DNA of 64,000 bases from NCBI RefSeq assembly GCF_024713945.1, contig NW_027461516.1:25728-89727 (forward strand), written 5' to 3'. Below are positions 46,296 through 55,360 of this stretch, in pieces. The translations under genes were made by a program, and so were the position numbers. The notes under the pieces are model-generated. The model worked only from the letters and a program-made list of their open reading frames with translations. It was not told where the DNA came from and did not search any database. Every line of letters starts with the position of its first letter. The first letter of the stretch is position 1. The DNA comes from Dermatophagoides farinae. Lineage: Eukaryota; Arthropoda; Arachnida; Sarcoptiformes; Pyroglyphidae.

Positions 46296-46634
46296 TTAAA
46301 GAACTGTTGGTGCAGCTATGGGAGAACCGTTGACGCTTGGTGAATTATTGTTAACCAGCAGTTGTAGGAGAACGTCTGAGCTTGATGAAACTTTGAGCAG
46401 TTTGAACAAGCCTAAAGTACCCCATATATAAATAATTAAGTTGTAAATTTGTCCGTAAATTAATTTATAAGTCAGTTGATTGTCACTTATTTTGGTTTTT
46501 AAATCTGCTGTGTTAATTAAAATTACCAAGGAAAGCCAACTCACAATGCATGCAAGCATAAACATTAATATGGCTCCAGCCACAGCTACTGTTTGAACAG
46601 TCAGCCGAATATTCAAAATTAGCAGAATTAACAT
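46296..46634 (-). CDS. small membrane protein, unknown
   Basis: 112 residues from an ATG at 46634. Two or three hydrophobic helices (MLILLILNIRLTVQTVAVAG and MFMLACIVSWLSLVILI, then LIIYIWGTLGLFKLL), ending in a short Ser/Pro/Ala tail. The stop lies 66 bp before the start of the Thr-rich secreted gene on the same strand. Length and helix pattern are protein-like but no family is recognised. The upstream region (46635-46962) is unusually GC-rich in its middle. Confidence 0.5.
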   Translation of the reverse strand: MLILLILNIRLTVQTVAVAGAILMFMLACIVSWLSLVILINTADLKTKISDNQLTYKLIYGQIYNLIIYIWGTLGLFKLLKVSSSSDVLLQLLVNNNSPSVNGSPIAAPTVL

Positions 46635-46962
46635 GAGAGAATAACCTGATGGAATGAAATTTTTATACTAATATATCTCTAGTAAATATAACTTACATAG
46701 ATAAAATAGACAATTGAAATTGTCAACAAGCTGATTAAAACTTAAAAAAGTATTTGGTTGTTAAACGTACGGTTGAGGGATGCAGTGCTTTCGTGTAAGG
46801 CTTTTAAATTTACATTTTCTTTGTATAAAAGTCCGGTGATCTAGCAGCTAGATTTAACTTTGCAACGTACAAGTAAAGAGAACGGATCGCTCATCAGTGC
46901 GAACGAGCAACGTGATTGATTCTGGTGTAAATAAATTATTATTAAATCGTTCTAAAATGTTA
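46635..46962. other. intergenic region with a GC-richer patch
   Basis: Between the 5' end of the small membrane gene and the 3' end of the Aquarius-like gene. Positions about 46770-46920 are less AT-rich than other intergenic DNA here and contain a short hairpin (ATCTAG-CAG-CTAGAT) at about 46839-46853. It could hold a promoter or a small RNA; I cannot match it to a known RNA. Confidence 0.45.
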
Positions 46963-49900
46963 CTAATTGACCGAATTATTTATTAAATATTTGCAGATTC
47001 CTAAGAGTTCTTCATAAGAGTTAATTAAGATTTTTTTGTGTTGTGTGGATGCTTTGTTATCTATTTGAGCAGGCAGCATAGTTGATAATTGTTGTGTCAA
47101 GAGACAGATAATTTGATCATCTACGTAGTTTTTAAAACTTTCTGCAATCATTTTTTCGTTGCCAATCAGTGTTATCGAATCAGTCGAACTCACGAAGCAG
47201 TGCAACAATAAGTTAAAAAAAGCTTGGTTACGGTTTATAATTGACACAGAATCCACTGCTACCAAAATATGTCGGCAGTTTAGCCCAAAACAGTATTTTA
47301 GTGGGATTATTTGCACATCGTTTAGCTTGTTTATATTTTTAATTTTTTTTTCCTCTACAACAAGAAAGTATTTGATTAACTTTTTGAGAAGTTTTTTTAT
47401 TTCCGTGTTTACAACGATCACATGTATCTTATTCATTGGATAGTTAAGTAAAAACATGTAAAGAAGTACGGATAATATTCCTTTCGCGTGAGATAGTGCA
47501 AATTCGGAACTGTGATCAGGTGTGGTTGTAGGTAAGAAATGAATATTTGATCCAAAACCCGGAGAAAAAGTGTCCTTGACGTTTACATTCTCTTTAAAAC
47601 GTTTTTGGTATAAGAATTTGTATAAAGAAGCGATTTCACTATTTAACGTAAGAGAATTTTTTTCACAGAGATTAAAAGTGTTGTTTACGATTCGTTTATT
47701 ATTGACGAAAAGTTTAAGCAGTGCGTTCCATTCGTAGACATATGACTTCTGTGGTACGATGTCAAAAAAATGGCAATTCGAAAGTGCCAAATCATCAATC
47801 AAGTACAGACTATTAACGTCTAAACTTTTTACAAGCTCTAATAAAATGTATTTTTCCACATCGTTGCACACGTTGCTGTCTTCTACGATTATGGAGTATT
47901 TACAACCAGGATCACGTCGACTAAGATATTTAAAATAAGTGGGTAGCTCTTCGATCGTAACGCCCACATATGAGTAAAAGAAGCAAGACGTGATCGACGT
48001 GCATTTATGTTCGATTGGGCCGTTTGACGATAAATTTGTCGTAGCGAGCAAATCGTTGTACTGATAAATATTAGATAGGTTTTCCTGTACTTCACACCAA
48101 TAATTTAAGTATTTTTCAATTTCAACTTTTGTATCAATAAGCTCTAAATTAGCAGCAGATTCAGAGTTTTCGAATATTTTTAGTTTTGCAGTAAACGGGA
48201 AAAACAATAAATACAGATCTTGTGAAATAGTTGACGAACCATACTTTGAAGTTAAAAACTCTTGGTTTCTGCTTATTATGCACGTCCAATAACCGTTTTT
48301 ACAATAATTATACGTTTGCTGCAATAAAGTATCTAGATCAAATGAACTAGTGTCAGATTGATTTTTGATTGCTTCTGCTAGTGATAAAGACTGATGAATT
48401 TTGTCAATGATATGTTCGTTAATAAAAAAATACAAAAACTTGGGTTGGCTGTTCGTAAATTCTGCAAATTCTAAAAATAAAGAATCAATTTCTTTCTGGA
48501 TTTCTGCAAAGAAATTCTTGTACTTGTTGTTGTTGGAACTTAAAGAATATTTGTTATAGTTGTTTTTGGTTTTAGTTGTTAAAAAAACGCATGGAACAAC
48601 TTGACGGCTTGTCGTTGACAATTTAGTGAAGAGAGAAATTATAGATCTTTTATTTCTAGCAATTAGGATCACTTTTTGCGAACTTTTACTTTGGCGTTTT
48701 TCAAATCCTTCGAAAACATATTGCTTTTGGCTTGTAGGCTTAATATCAGACAAAATTAAATTGGTTAACTGCGTGTTTCTGTCGATGCTAGAGTCGACTT
48801 CGATGGTGTTAACATTAAATTCCTGTGAAACATTTGTGGACATATTAGTATTATCTTTATAGTCGAATTGCTTGAGCATGTCTAAGCGATAAGTATTATT
48901 TAAGCAATCGATGTAATCGATTTGAATCTTCATATCGTCCGTGAACTTATAAAGTATTTCAAAATTTTTGTAATTCTCTTCCATCTGATTTCTAATATCA
49001 GTGAAATATTGAGTCGAATCGAACGACACTTCGATAATATTTTGTTCAACTGAAACTACCTTACCGCAACGCATGAAGTTAACACCAGATGGTTTATCAG
49101 TGAAGTTATCGCTGGCTTCAGGTTGTGTTTTATCTATAATCATGAAAGCCACGTAATCATTTATTTCAAGCGCTGAAGTTTTATTGCATCCAGCGTGTTG
49201 GTTGATTTGAATAGAGAAAATTATGTCAGTGAGTTTTATGCTAGACATGGTTGCTTGTATGACGGAAAGATCGTTGATAACTCTTTCAGCAATTATAGTG
49301 TCTTCTTTCTTTTTTGTGTTTGATACAAAATAAACATGAGGGTCTTTGATAAATTCAACTAAATACTCTAGACAACCAGTTATGCCATTGTCAGGGTCTC
49401 GCAACAACTTACTGCTCTGGTCATGATTAATTACTTTTAAATCTTCAAGTTCGTTAACAAATTGATTATAACAAGTGAATAGTTTGTTTATGTAAGTGCA
49501 AAAACAGAAATGTAATTTTTCGAGCAAAAACAACTGCAACTTGTTAATTAAATCGACTCGTAAATATTCTCTCGTTTCATTACCACTATAATCAACGCTT
49601 AAGTATTTGTAATCTTCCGGTGTTAGATACGTAAGTACTTCTAAATCACTTTCAATCGGAAAACGGAATATGAAAAAGTAATAAGGCTGAAGAGTGTCGC
49701 CTGGAAAAAGTTTAAACAACAGATTTTCGTAAAATGTGGTTTTCAAATACTGGTTTTTTATAAAACTTACGTTTTCGGAGCGGGAGTCACTTGAGTCTTT
49801 TTCGATAAACAGTTTAGTGAGTAAAGTAGATGCATTGTTTAGAAACGTGTTGTTTTCGATGGTTTTGGTAACTTCTAGCCAATAATCACTATCAAAGTCG

Positions 49901-50868
49901 TTAGCTAATTCCAGAACATACCTTCTTTCAGAAAGTTGATCCAGCAGTACATTTGAGTAAAAGATGGGCTTCATGTAGTTTATAATCAAATACCTTTGCA
50001 GGGCGTAAAGTTGTTTATCGTTGTAAGCTAAGCTGGCTAACGAAATAAATGATTGTTTAAAATAAAGCCAAATCAGCTTTCTAAAATAAATATAGTGCTT
50101 TTTAACAAAAAGATCCTCTGAAAGCAAGAAATACACGACTTTTGTGGTCTCCATTAGGGGAAGTAAAAACTCTCGTATGGGTTTTGATTCTAAATAACAA
50201 CAAAATAATTGAATCAACTTTTCACTTGTATCTTCAGAAACGAACGTAGGCAAACTTGGATTGAGAAAAACTGAATATTTGTTGCTCGACTGGAAGATTT
50301 GATACAGAAGCAGTCGAGCAGGGATGTAAAAAGTTGTGTATGCTCCGACAAGCCATGGCAACCGGGCAACAATAGTGTCGGGGCTTAGTTCTTCATAAAT
50401 CTTCGCTACATGCCTATAACATTTAGGAATGGATACGCTCACGGATTCTAGATCTGAAAAATTGTTTTGTTCACAAAATGGGTACCAACAGTTAGCCCCG
50501 AGTAGTGTAAGTATGAGTTTAAATTCTTGAGAATTGAGCGCCGAATAGGCAGTAGAAGTCAAATAATTGAGTGTGGAGTTAAATAATTTCTGCAAATCCT
50601 CTGTCACATTCTCTTCAAAAGGCTTAACAAGCAATTCGTAAACCTGATAGTTGGTAGGAGTTATGAATGAGTAACTTATGCAAAAGATTATGTAATGTGC
50701 AAGAAAAATTTTGAGCTCGAAAGAAATGTTTTGCGTGTAAATGGCGCTTGAAAAAGATTTGATGAAAAAAAGAATGTCTGGAAGAAAACTTGCGACAGTA
50801 TCTCTGCTAGTTGCGATGTCGCTATACCGTGCTATGTTTACATTCGAGAATTCGTTAGAGGCGGCCAT
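46963..50868 (-). CDS. Aquarius/IBP160-like protein with degenerate helicase domain
   Basis: Intact 1301 residues. Residues 1-520 are a helical scaffold (PWLVGAYTTFYIPARLLLYQ). A segment at about 560-650 resembles the Aquarius beta-barrel region: INDYVAFMIIDKTQPEAS aligns with the family segment HDVCFLITVRPTQP, and VSFDSTQYFTDI with FLDPNQYQQDM. The C-terminal part (about 1130-1270) resembles the second RecA domain: LLYMFLLNYPMNKIHVIV corresponds to LFMYMCLLGYPADKISIL. But there is no Walker A (GPPGTGKT), no DE motif, and the motif V and VI positions read LKYCFGLNCRHIL and LHCFVSSTDS, without the QG and arginine-finger residues. Aquarius is the spliceosomal intron-binding helicase. The assignment is from remembered family segments, so moderate confidence; a Sen1-like paralogue that decayed is the alternative. 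Confidence 0.6.
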   Translation of the reverse strand: MAASNEFSNVNIARYSDIATSRDTVASFLPDILFFIKSFSSAIYTQNISFELKIFLAHYIIFCISYSFITPTNYQVYELLVKPFEENVTEDLQKLFNSTLNYLTSTAYSALNSQEFKLILTLLGANCWYPFCEQNNFSDLESVSVSIPKCYRHVAKIYEELSPDTIVARLPWLVGAYTTFYIPARLLLYQIFQSSNKYSVFLNPSLPTFVSEDTSEKLIQLFCCYLESKPIREFLLPLMETTKVVYFLLSEDLFVKKHYIYFRKLIWLYFKQSFISLASLAYNDKQLYALQRYLIINYMKPIFYSNVLLDQLSERRYVLELANDFDSDYWLEVTKTIENNTFLNNASTLLTKLFIEKDSSDSRSENVSFIKNQYLKTTFYENLLFKLFPGDTLQPYYFFIFRFPIESDLEVLTYLTPEDYKYLSVDYSGNETREYLRVDLINKLQLFLLEKLHFCFCTYINKLFTCYNQFVNELEDLKVINHDQSSKLLRDPDNGITGCLEYLVEFIKDPHVYFVSNTKKKEDTIIAERVINDLSVIQATMSSIKLTDIIFSIQINQHAGCNKTSALEINDYVAFMIIDKTQPEASDNFTDKPSGVNFMRCGKVVSVEQNIIEVSFDSTQYFTDIRNQMEENYKNFEILYKFTDDMKIQIDYIDCLNNTYRLDMLKQFDYKDNTNMSTNVSQEFNVNTIEVDSSIDRNTQLTNLILSDIKPTSQKQYVFEGFEKRQSKSSQKVILIARNKRSIISLFTKLSTTSRQVVPCVFLTTKTKNNYNKYSLSSNNNKYKNFFAEIQKEIDSLFLEFAEFTNSQPKFLYFFINEHIIDKIHQSLSLAEAIKNQSDTSSFDLDTLLQQTYNYCKNGYWTCIISRNQEFLTSKYGSSTISQDLYLLFFPFTAKLKIFENSESAANLELIDTKVEIEKYLNYWCEVQENLSNIYQYNDLLATTNLSSNGPIEHKCTSITSCFFYSYVGVTIEELPTYFKYLSRRDPGCKYSIIVEDSNVCNDVEKYILLELVKSLDVNSLYLIDDLALSNCHFFDIVPQKSYVYEWNALLKLFVNNKRIVNNTFNLCEKNSLTLNSEIASLYKFLYQKRFKENVNVKDTFSPGFGSNIHFLPTTTPDHSSEFALSHAKGILSVLLYMFLLNYPMNKIHVIVVNTEIKKLLKKLIKYFLVVEEKKIKNINKLNDVQIIPLKYCFGLNCRHILVAVDSVSIINRNQAFFNLLLHCFVSSTDSITLIGNEKMIAESFKNYVDDQIICLLTQQLSTMLPAQIDNKASTQHKKILINSYEELLGICKYLINNSVN

Positions 50869-50871
50869 AAG

Positions 50872-51116
50872 TTAAAAACCAAATTTAGCAGCAGCTCGAT
50901 TCTTTTCAGACTGCGCAAAGTTAAGATTTTCTCTCAAATAAACTTTCCAAGAGAATAGCGGGAAATGAAATTTAAAGCAATGAAAAAATAAGTAAAAAAT
51001 AATAAACAGCAGCACGAAACGAGGAGAGCCAAAGAGCCCGGTAAACAAAATTGAATCGATAAAGTATGGACGAAAATATAATTTTTTAAAAGCAAATTCT
51101 TTGCTCGGCGTGACAA
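50872..51116 (-). CDS. possible small membrane protein (doubtful)
   Basis: A minus-strand open frame ends at 50872, three bases before the ATG of the Aquarius-like gene. Its last 80 codons look protein-like: FKKLYFRPYFIDSILFTGLF, a hydrophobic FVLLFIIFYLFFHCF helix, and a tail NFAQSEKNRAAAKFGF. The same frame continues upstream into antisense of eS27, which is meaningless. A start or 5' exon is not evident (a run of 12 T at 51121-51132 interrupts). It could be a small tail-anchored protein or chance. Confidence 0.3.
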
Positions 51117-51165
51117 AACAGTTTTTTTTTTTTATTGATAATTCAACCGACTCATTACTAACGCT

Positions 51166-51417
51166 ATGCAGACTATCGACCTTGCGAGACCTACAAAACA
51201 AGCCGAGCTTAGAAAGCACAAATTGAAGCGACTGATTCCTTCTAATGTCTCGTACTTCAACGACGTAAAATGCGGAAACTGCTACAGAATCCAGACCATT
51301 TTCTCTCACTGCTCATCTGTTGTCCACTGTAGTTCTTGCAACAACGTGCTAGCCCGACCAACCGGCGGAAAATCGGCTCTCGAAAACGATTCTCAATTTA
51401 GAAGAAAAGGCAATTAA
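51166..51417 (+). CDS. ribosomal protein eS27
   Basis: Intact 83 residues. The zinc ribbon is VKCGNCYRIQTIFSH with C36 and C39, then VHCSSCNNVLARPTGGK with C55 and C58, the C-x2-C-x15-C-x2-C pattern of eS27. The C-terminal LARPTGGKSAL is the family block. The N-terminus is shorter than the usual MPLAKDLLHP start but has the same LARPTKQAELRKHKLKRL pattern. The gene is GC-rich at third positions, as expected for a ribosomal protein. Confidence 0.95.
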   Translation: MQTIDLARPTKQAELRKHKLKRLIPSNVSYFNDVKCGNCYRIQTIFSHCSSVVHCSSCNNVLARPTGGKSALENDSQFRRKGN

Positions 51418-51746
51418 ACAGTGTCTATTTTTTGCGAACAATGTACATTGTTTGTTACAGTTTGTAACATTAATAACGCTTAAATACGATTCGCTTAATA
51501 AATCTTTATCATATCTAATATTTACGTGCTTTAATTATATTTATTTATGCATTTTATATCTAGCACGGGTTTATATTTTTAACATGATGCTAAAGTATTA
51601 AAATAATGTTACTGCCCATTAGGTGCGGAAAACAAAACAGCTGTTTTAGCTGAACTCGATGATCAGTTTACAGTTGCGAAGCTGAGAAACGAAAAAATCG
51701 GCATAAAGTAGGTGGTCTATCCGATCGGTGCATCGAGACGTTGGTT

Positions 51747-52505
51747 TTAGTCTTTTTTTGATTCTGGACTGGACTTCTCTACCTTACTGTCTTGCTCGCT
51801 ACTCCAAAGCGTGAGGTTGTCACGAAGTAACTGCATGATGAGAGTGCTATCTCGGTAAGTGTCGTCTTGCACTGTTTCCAGTTGGCTGATAGCGTTGTCA
51901 AATGCGTTTTTGGCGATTTGGCATGCTTCAGTTTGGTTATTGGCTATTTCGTAGTAGAAAACGGAATAATTGAGAGCGAGACCTAGCCTGACCGGGTTGG
52001 TAGTAGGAAGCTCTTCTGCTAGTTCAGTAGCCTCTTTGTACGCCTTGGCAGAAGCTTCTGAACTCTTGGTGTGTTCTTCACCTGAAGTGAATTCAGCAAG
52101 ATATCTGAAGTAGTCAGCCTTCATTTTCCAGAAAAAGACTTTTGCTTCGGTGTTTAGTTTGCTGTCATCGGAAAGTATTTCGTTGTCTAACAGATTGATT
52201 ATTTCGTGGCAAATTTCAGAAAGTTCGTTAATGACAGTTTTTTCGTACTCGTTAATGATGTCCATGTTCATTTCTGGGTTGCGTTTTTGTTGTTGCTTAG
52301 CAATAGTGTTTATAACGCGAAGCGAAGATCTTCTAAAGCCTACGGAGTTCTTAAATGCAACAGACAATAAGTTTCGTTCTTCTAAGCTTAATTGGTACTT
52401 GTGTATTTTAACCACTGATTTCATAAATTCTTTCATTTCATCATATCGTTCCGCTTGTTCAGCGATTTTCGCTTTGATTATGAGAGAGTTTACTTCGTCG
52501 GACAT
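51747..52505 (-). CDS. 14-3-3 protein
   Basis: Intact 252 residues from an ATG at 52505. Typical blocks: AKIAEQAERYDEMKEFMKSV, LSLEERNLLSVAFKNSVGFR, then an insert-free middle, KADYFRYLAEFTSGEEH, and the C-terminal NPVRLGLALNYSVFYYEI and DSTLIMQLLRDNLTLWSS. The phosphopeptide-binding Lys/Arg/Tyr positions (the K in FKNSVG, the R in FRYLAEF) are present. 14-3-3 proteins bind phospho-Ser/Thr motifs and modulate kinases such as PKA and PKG targets. Confidence 0.97.
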   Translation of the reverse strand: MSDEVNSLIIKAKIAEQAERYDEMKEFMKSVVKIHKYQLSLEERNLLSVAFKNSVGFRRSSLRVINTIAKQQQKRNPEMNMDIINEYEKTVINELSEICHEIINLLDNEILSDDSKLNTEAKVFFWKMKADYFRYLAEFTSGEEHTKSSEASAKAYKEATELAEELPTTNPVRLGLALNYSVFYYEIANNQTEACQIAKNAFDNAISQLETVQDDTYRDSTLIMQLLRDNLTLWSSEQDSKVEKSSPESKKD

Positions 52506-53120
52506 AAGCAATGTTGATTTTACAAAAATATTGTTAAATACCTAATAAATACACATAAAATAATATTAGATTTTTATTGGTTACACACACATGCTTTTTT
52601 TAAGACTCGACAAGAGCTAGACTTGATTAGACACGTCACTCATTTCGTTTTGCACATATTTACAAAAAATATAATGCTTTTTTGATTGAATAGCCACGTA
52701 CGTGGAAATCAAGTTATAGAGGCCGTGAATAAAGGTGCTATTTTAATTTTAAGACCTTTGCGGTGTGACTGCAAACTTTTCACGCGTTGCTATCATGTCT
52801 AGCTTTTAGTTTTGCTTTTTCTGTATAACTATTATTTATATAGCAGACTTGTTAAGAATTGACTGAAAAAATATAAATAAATTTCATATTGTTTGTAAGA
52901 TGATGCGAACATAAATACGATTTGTGTAGCTGTGAACTTTTCTTTTTATTTAAGATGATTTTTTGACATATTGCTTTCAACAGTAAATTTTTTATTTTTG
53001 TTATTTAAAATTTGCAGCGTGATCCTAGGATTTTGAAAGCTTGAAGAAGTAATGCCAAACAATTAAAATCAGTGATATTCACTTAATAAAGCAGCAGCTT
53101 TGAACATTCAGAATGGTATC
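52506..53120. other. divergent intergenic region between 14-3-3 and PHD-ELM2 genes
   Basis: About 615 bp containing both promoters. A perfect 12-bp palindrome CCACGTACGTGG lies at 52694-52705, and a GC-richer stretch runs through 52690-52800 (including GGCCGTGAATAAAGGTGC). No reading frame or known RNA recognised. Confidence 0.5.
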
Positions 53121-54741
53121 ATGGAAAAACGTACATTTTCTGTTTCAATCAACTCGAATACAGTAAAAAAACGAAAAATTCAAAAACCGTATTACTCTGC
53201 GAATTTATCTTATCCCAATGACTATAATGATTTTGGAAGGGCAAACTCTTTTGCAAGACGTGAAGAAGTCGAAATCAAGGAAAAAAAATCTTTTGAAGCT
53301 GCAATTATTGCGTTGATTAATGTGCTTGAAAACTCGACTAAAAATGCTTTTCCTGAAAAAAGCATGTCGTATTGTGTAGAATGTAATGGTTCGGGTGATT
53401 TGCTTTGTTGTGATTCTTGTACGTTTGCATTTCACGTAAACTGTTTGCGTCCAAAGGATTGCTATAATACCTTGTACACTCCTACAAGAAAACACGGATT
53501 TAAAAATTTTGATGAAGATTTGTTCAATCAAAAAGACAACAATGAACTTGATATTGTGGACTGGTTTTGCCCGTATTGTTTGTCAAATGATATTATGAGG
53601 ATTTGGAAAAGAGGTGTGCCTAACTTTCTCAAACGCTTTGCTGGGTTCGGGAAAGCCTATAAATACTTGTCAAACGCTAAATCCAGACATGAAGAAGGTT
53701 CTCCTGCCGCGTGGTGTCGAGAAATTGCGAGTTTTATGGTTAACATCACTAAGTACGACGCGTTTCCTCAAAATATTCTTTTGGCGTTATGTGGTATAAG
53801 ATCTACAATGCAAAAATTAGAAACCAAATACAAAGCTGAATATAATTCAGCTATAAAAAATCCTGAACAACTCAGTATCATAAATAAATTACTGGATCAA
53901 AAGTTTAATTCCGACGAAAACTTAAAAATTAAGGTAAGTAAAGCATTACAGGTAATTTTAGTCTGTTTCAATACTTGGAGAAGACCGGTCTCCGGAAGTG
54001 TCGAAAAAAGTATATCCACAGCGTAGAAATAAAACGAAAATCACAGTAAACGAAAACGACTCTGAGATATTACCACCACATGGAGGGACTATGAACATTG
54101 GGGTGGCACACCAGGTTCCTGCTCTCGAAATGTTTATCGTTGAAGCAAACAGCCACAATTGCTCGTATGATGAAATAGACTCACGCATAAATTTAAACCC
54201 AAAAACCGATACGTACAAATTAGTGTCTGAAAATGCGTGTAGATTGGTCTACTCGTTTAACAATTTGTGCACAAAGGCTAAACAGCAGTTTGAACAACAA
54301 AGAAATTTGCAGCACGAAGGCGTCGCACAAAAAATAACTAAATTTGTTCCGCAGAACAATAACGAATTGAACTTATATATAAAGCACGTGTTTCAAAGTT
54401 GGCCTGTTTGGATCGTATGGCCTCCTACTGTAGAGTTTGCATTAAAACTGTTATGTTTCGCTGACTACGATTGCGTGAACGCTTTGAAAATATTATGCAG
54501 CCCGAGATTCCCTTTTAGACGTAAGTTTGCTACAAAAAAAATGCATTTTCAGAGATTTGCCGTCCTCCTATCAAACCTTATATGAACAAGTGGTCGCCTC
54601 AAGATAAAAGAGGGGTTATACCATGTAAGTTAAGCGTAAAAACACGTTTTTGTAGCCATTCCTTTCGCCCCTATACAAGGAGTTATATATACAGACAATA
54701 AACTTTCAACTGATGTGCATGCAAAAAGCACTGACGACTAA
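53121..54741 (+). CDS. PHD-finger and ELM2-domain chromatin protein
   Basis: Four exons, 53121-53933, 53962-54520, 54553-54624 and 54656-54741, separated by introns of 28, 32 and 31 nt (all GTAAGT...AG). The join is exact: 1530 nt, 509 residues. The PHD finger (about residues 87-155) shows YCVECNGSGDLLCCDSCTFA, FHVNCL and WFCPYCL, i.e. Cys4-His-Cys3 with a large insert after the His pair. The later part has the ELM2 pattern: NIGVAHQVPALE, and VEFALKLLCFADYDCVNALK (like ALELLxxCNYDIxxAL). ELM2 proteins recruit HDAC complexes; PHD fingers read histone tails. The start is the first ATG in frame; upstream there is none. A SANT domain is not seen. Function as a corepressor subunit is inference. 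Confidence 0.8.
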
Positions 54742-54834
54742 AATTATTGTTCTTAAATATAAATCAAATAACGGGATGTCCCAAATCCATTAACGTGGCA
54801 CCTCTCATTTTTTTTTTTTAAATTATTAGAGAGA

Positions 54835-55149
54835 ATGAGAAGTTTTATTTTGCCAGTTGTTGCTTTTGCTTATTCTGTACTCGCTCGAAGCGACTATTCC
54901 AGCGTATCTGAAACCAATTCTTATCGCGAGAAACAATATCTTAATGACGATGACTTTGTGAACGTCCGTCTTGATAAAAATAGTAAATATGACAGGAACC
55001 ACGACAGAGAGGAGATGAACAAAGATTACTACGAAATCAATCACGAAAGAACCGTTCCATCTTCCCGCTTCCACGACCACGAAAATGATACAAGATCTAA
55101 TCGCGGAGAGAATCATACAATCCCCTACATTCTATATGATGGTGAGTAA
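54835..55149 (+). CDS. small secreted protein, Asp/Asn/Arg-rich, unknown
   Basis: 104 residues beginning with a signal peptide, MRSFILPVVAFAYSVLARS. The mature part is charged and low-complexity, rich in Asp, Glu, Asn, Arg and Tyr (NKDYYEINHERTVPSSRFHD), without Cys. The end IPYILYDGE is followed directly by GTGAGT, so the gene may continue in another exon; I could not find a clear acceptor. Likely lineage-specific secreted protein. Confidence 0.55.
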   Translation: MRSFILPVVAFAYSVLARSDYSSVSETNSYREKQYLNDDDFVNVRLDKNSKYDRNHDREEMNKDYYEINHERTVPSSRFHDHENDTRSNRGENHTIPYILYDGE

Positions 55150-55360
55150 AAATAGATTAATAAGCTTATTTTTTGCAAATTCAATCAATATTTTATATTA
55201 CCTTATAACTTGTATCTTAACCCTTATTATTAATTTTTTTGATCGCTTTGAAAAAGTTTAGTTCTCAGGTAAGAATTAAAAATATTAATATCATCATTAT
55301 TTTGTATTTATATTCCAAATGAAAATAGAATTTTTATGAGTGTTGGTAAGAGATTATCCT

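Noticed and set aside
51117-51309. Upstream half of the minus-strand frame that ends at 50872
   Set aside because: Antisense to the conserved eS27 gene, so only the downstream part was kept as a doubtful feature.
53205-53531. 108-codon minus-strand frame opposite the PHD region
   Set aside because: Antisense of the Cys-rich PHD finger; Cys and Arg content is a mirror effect.
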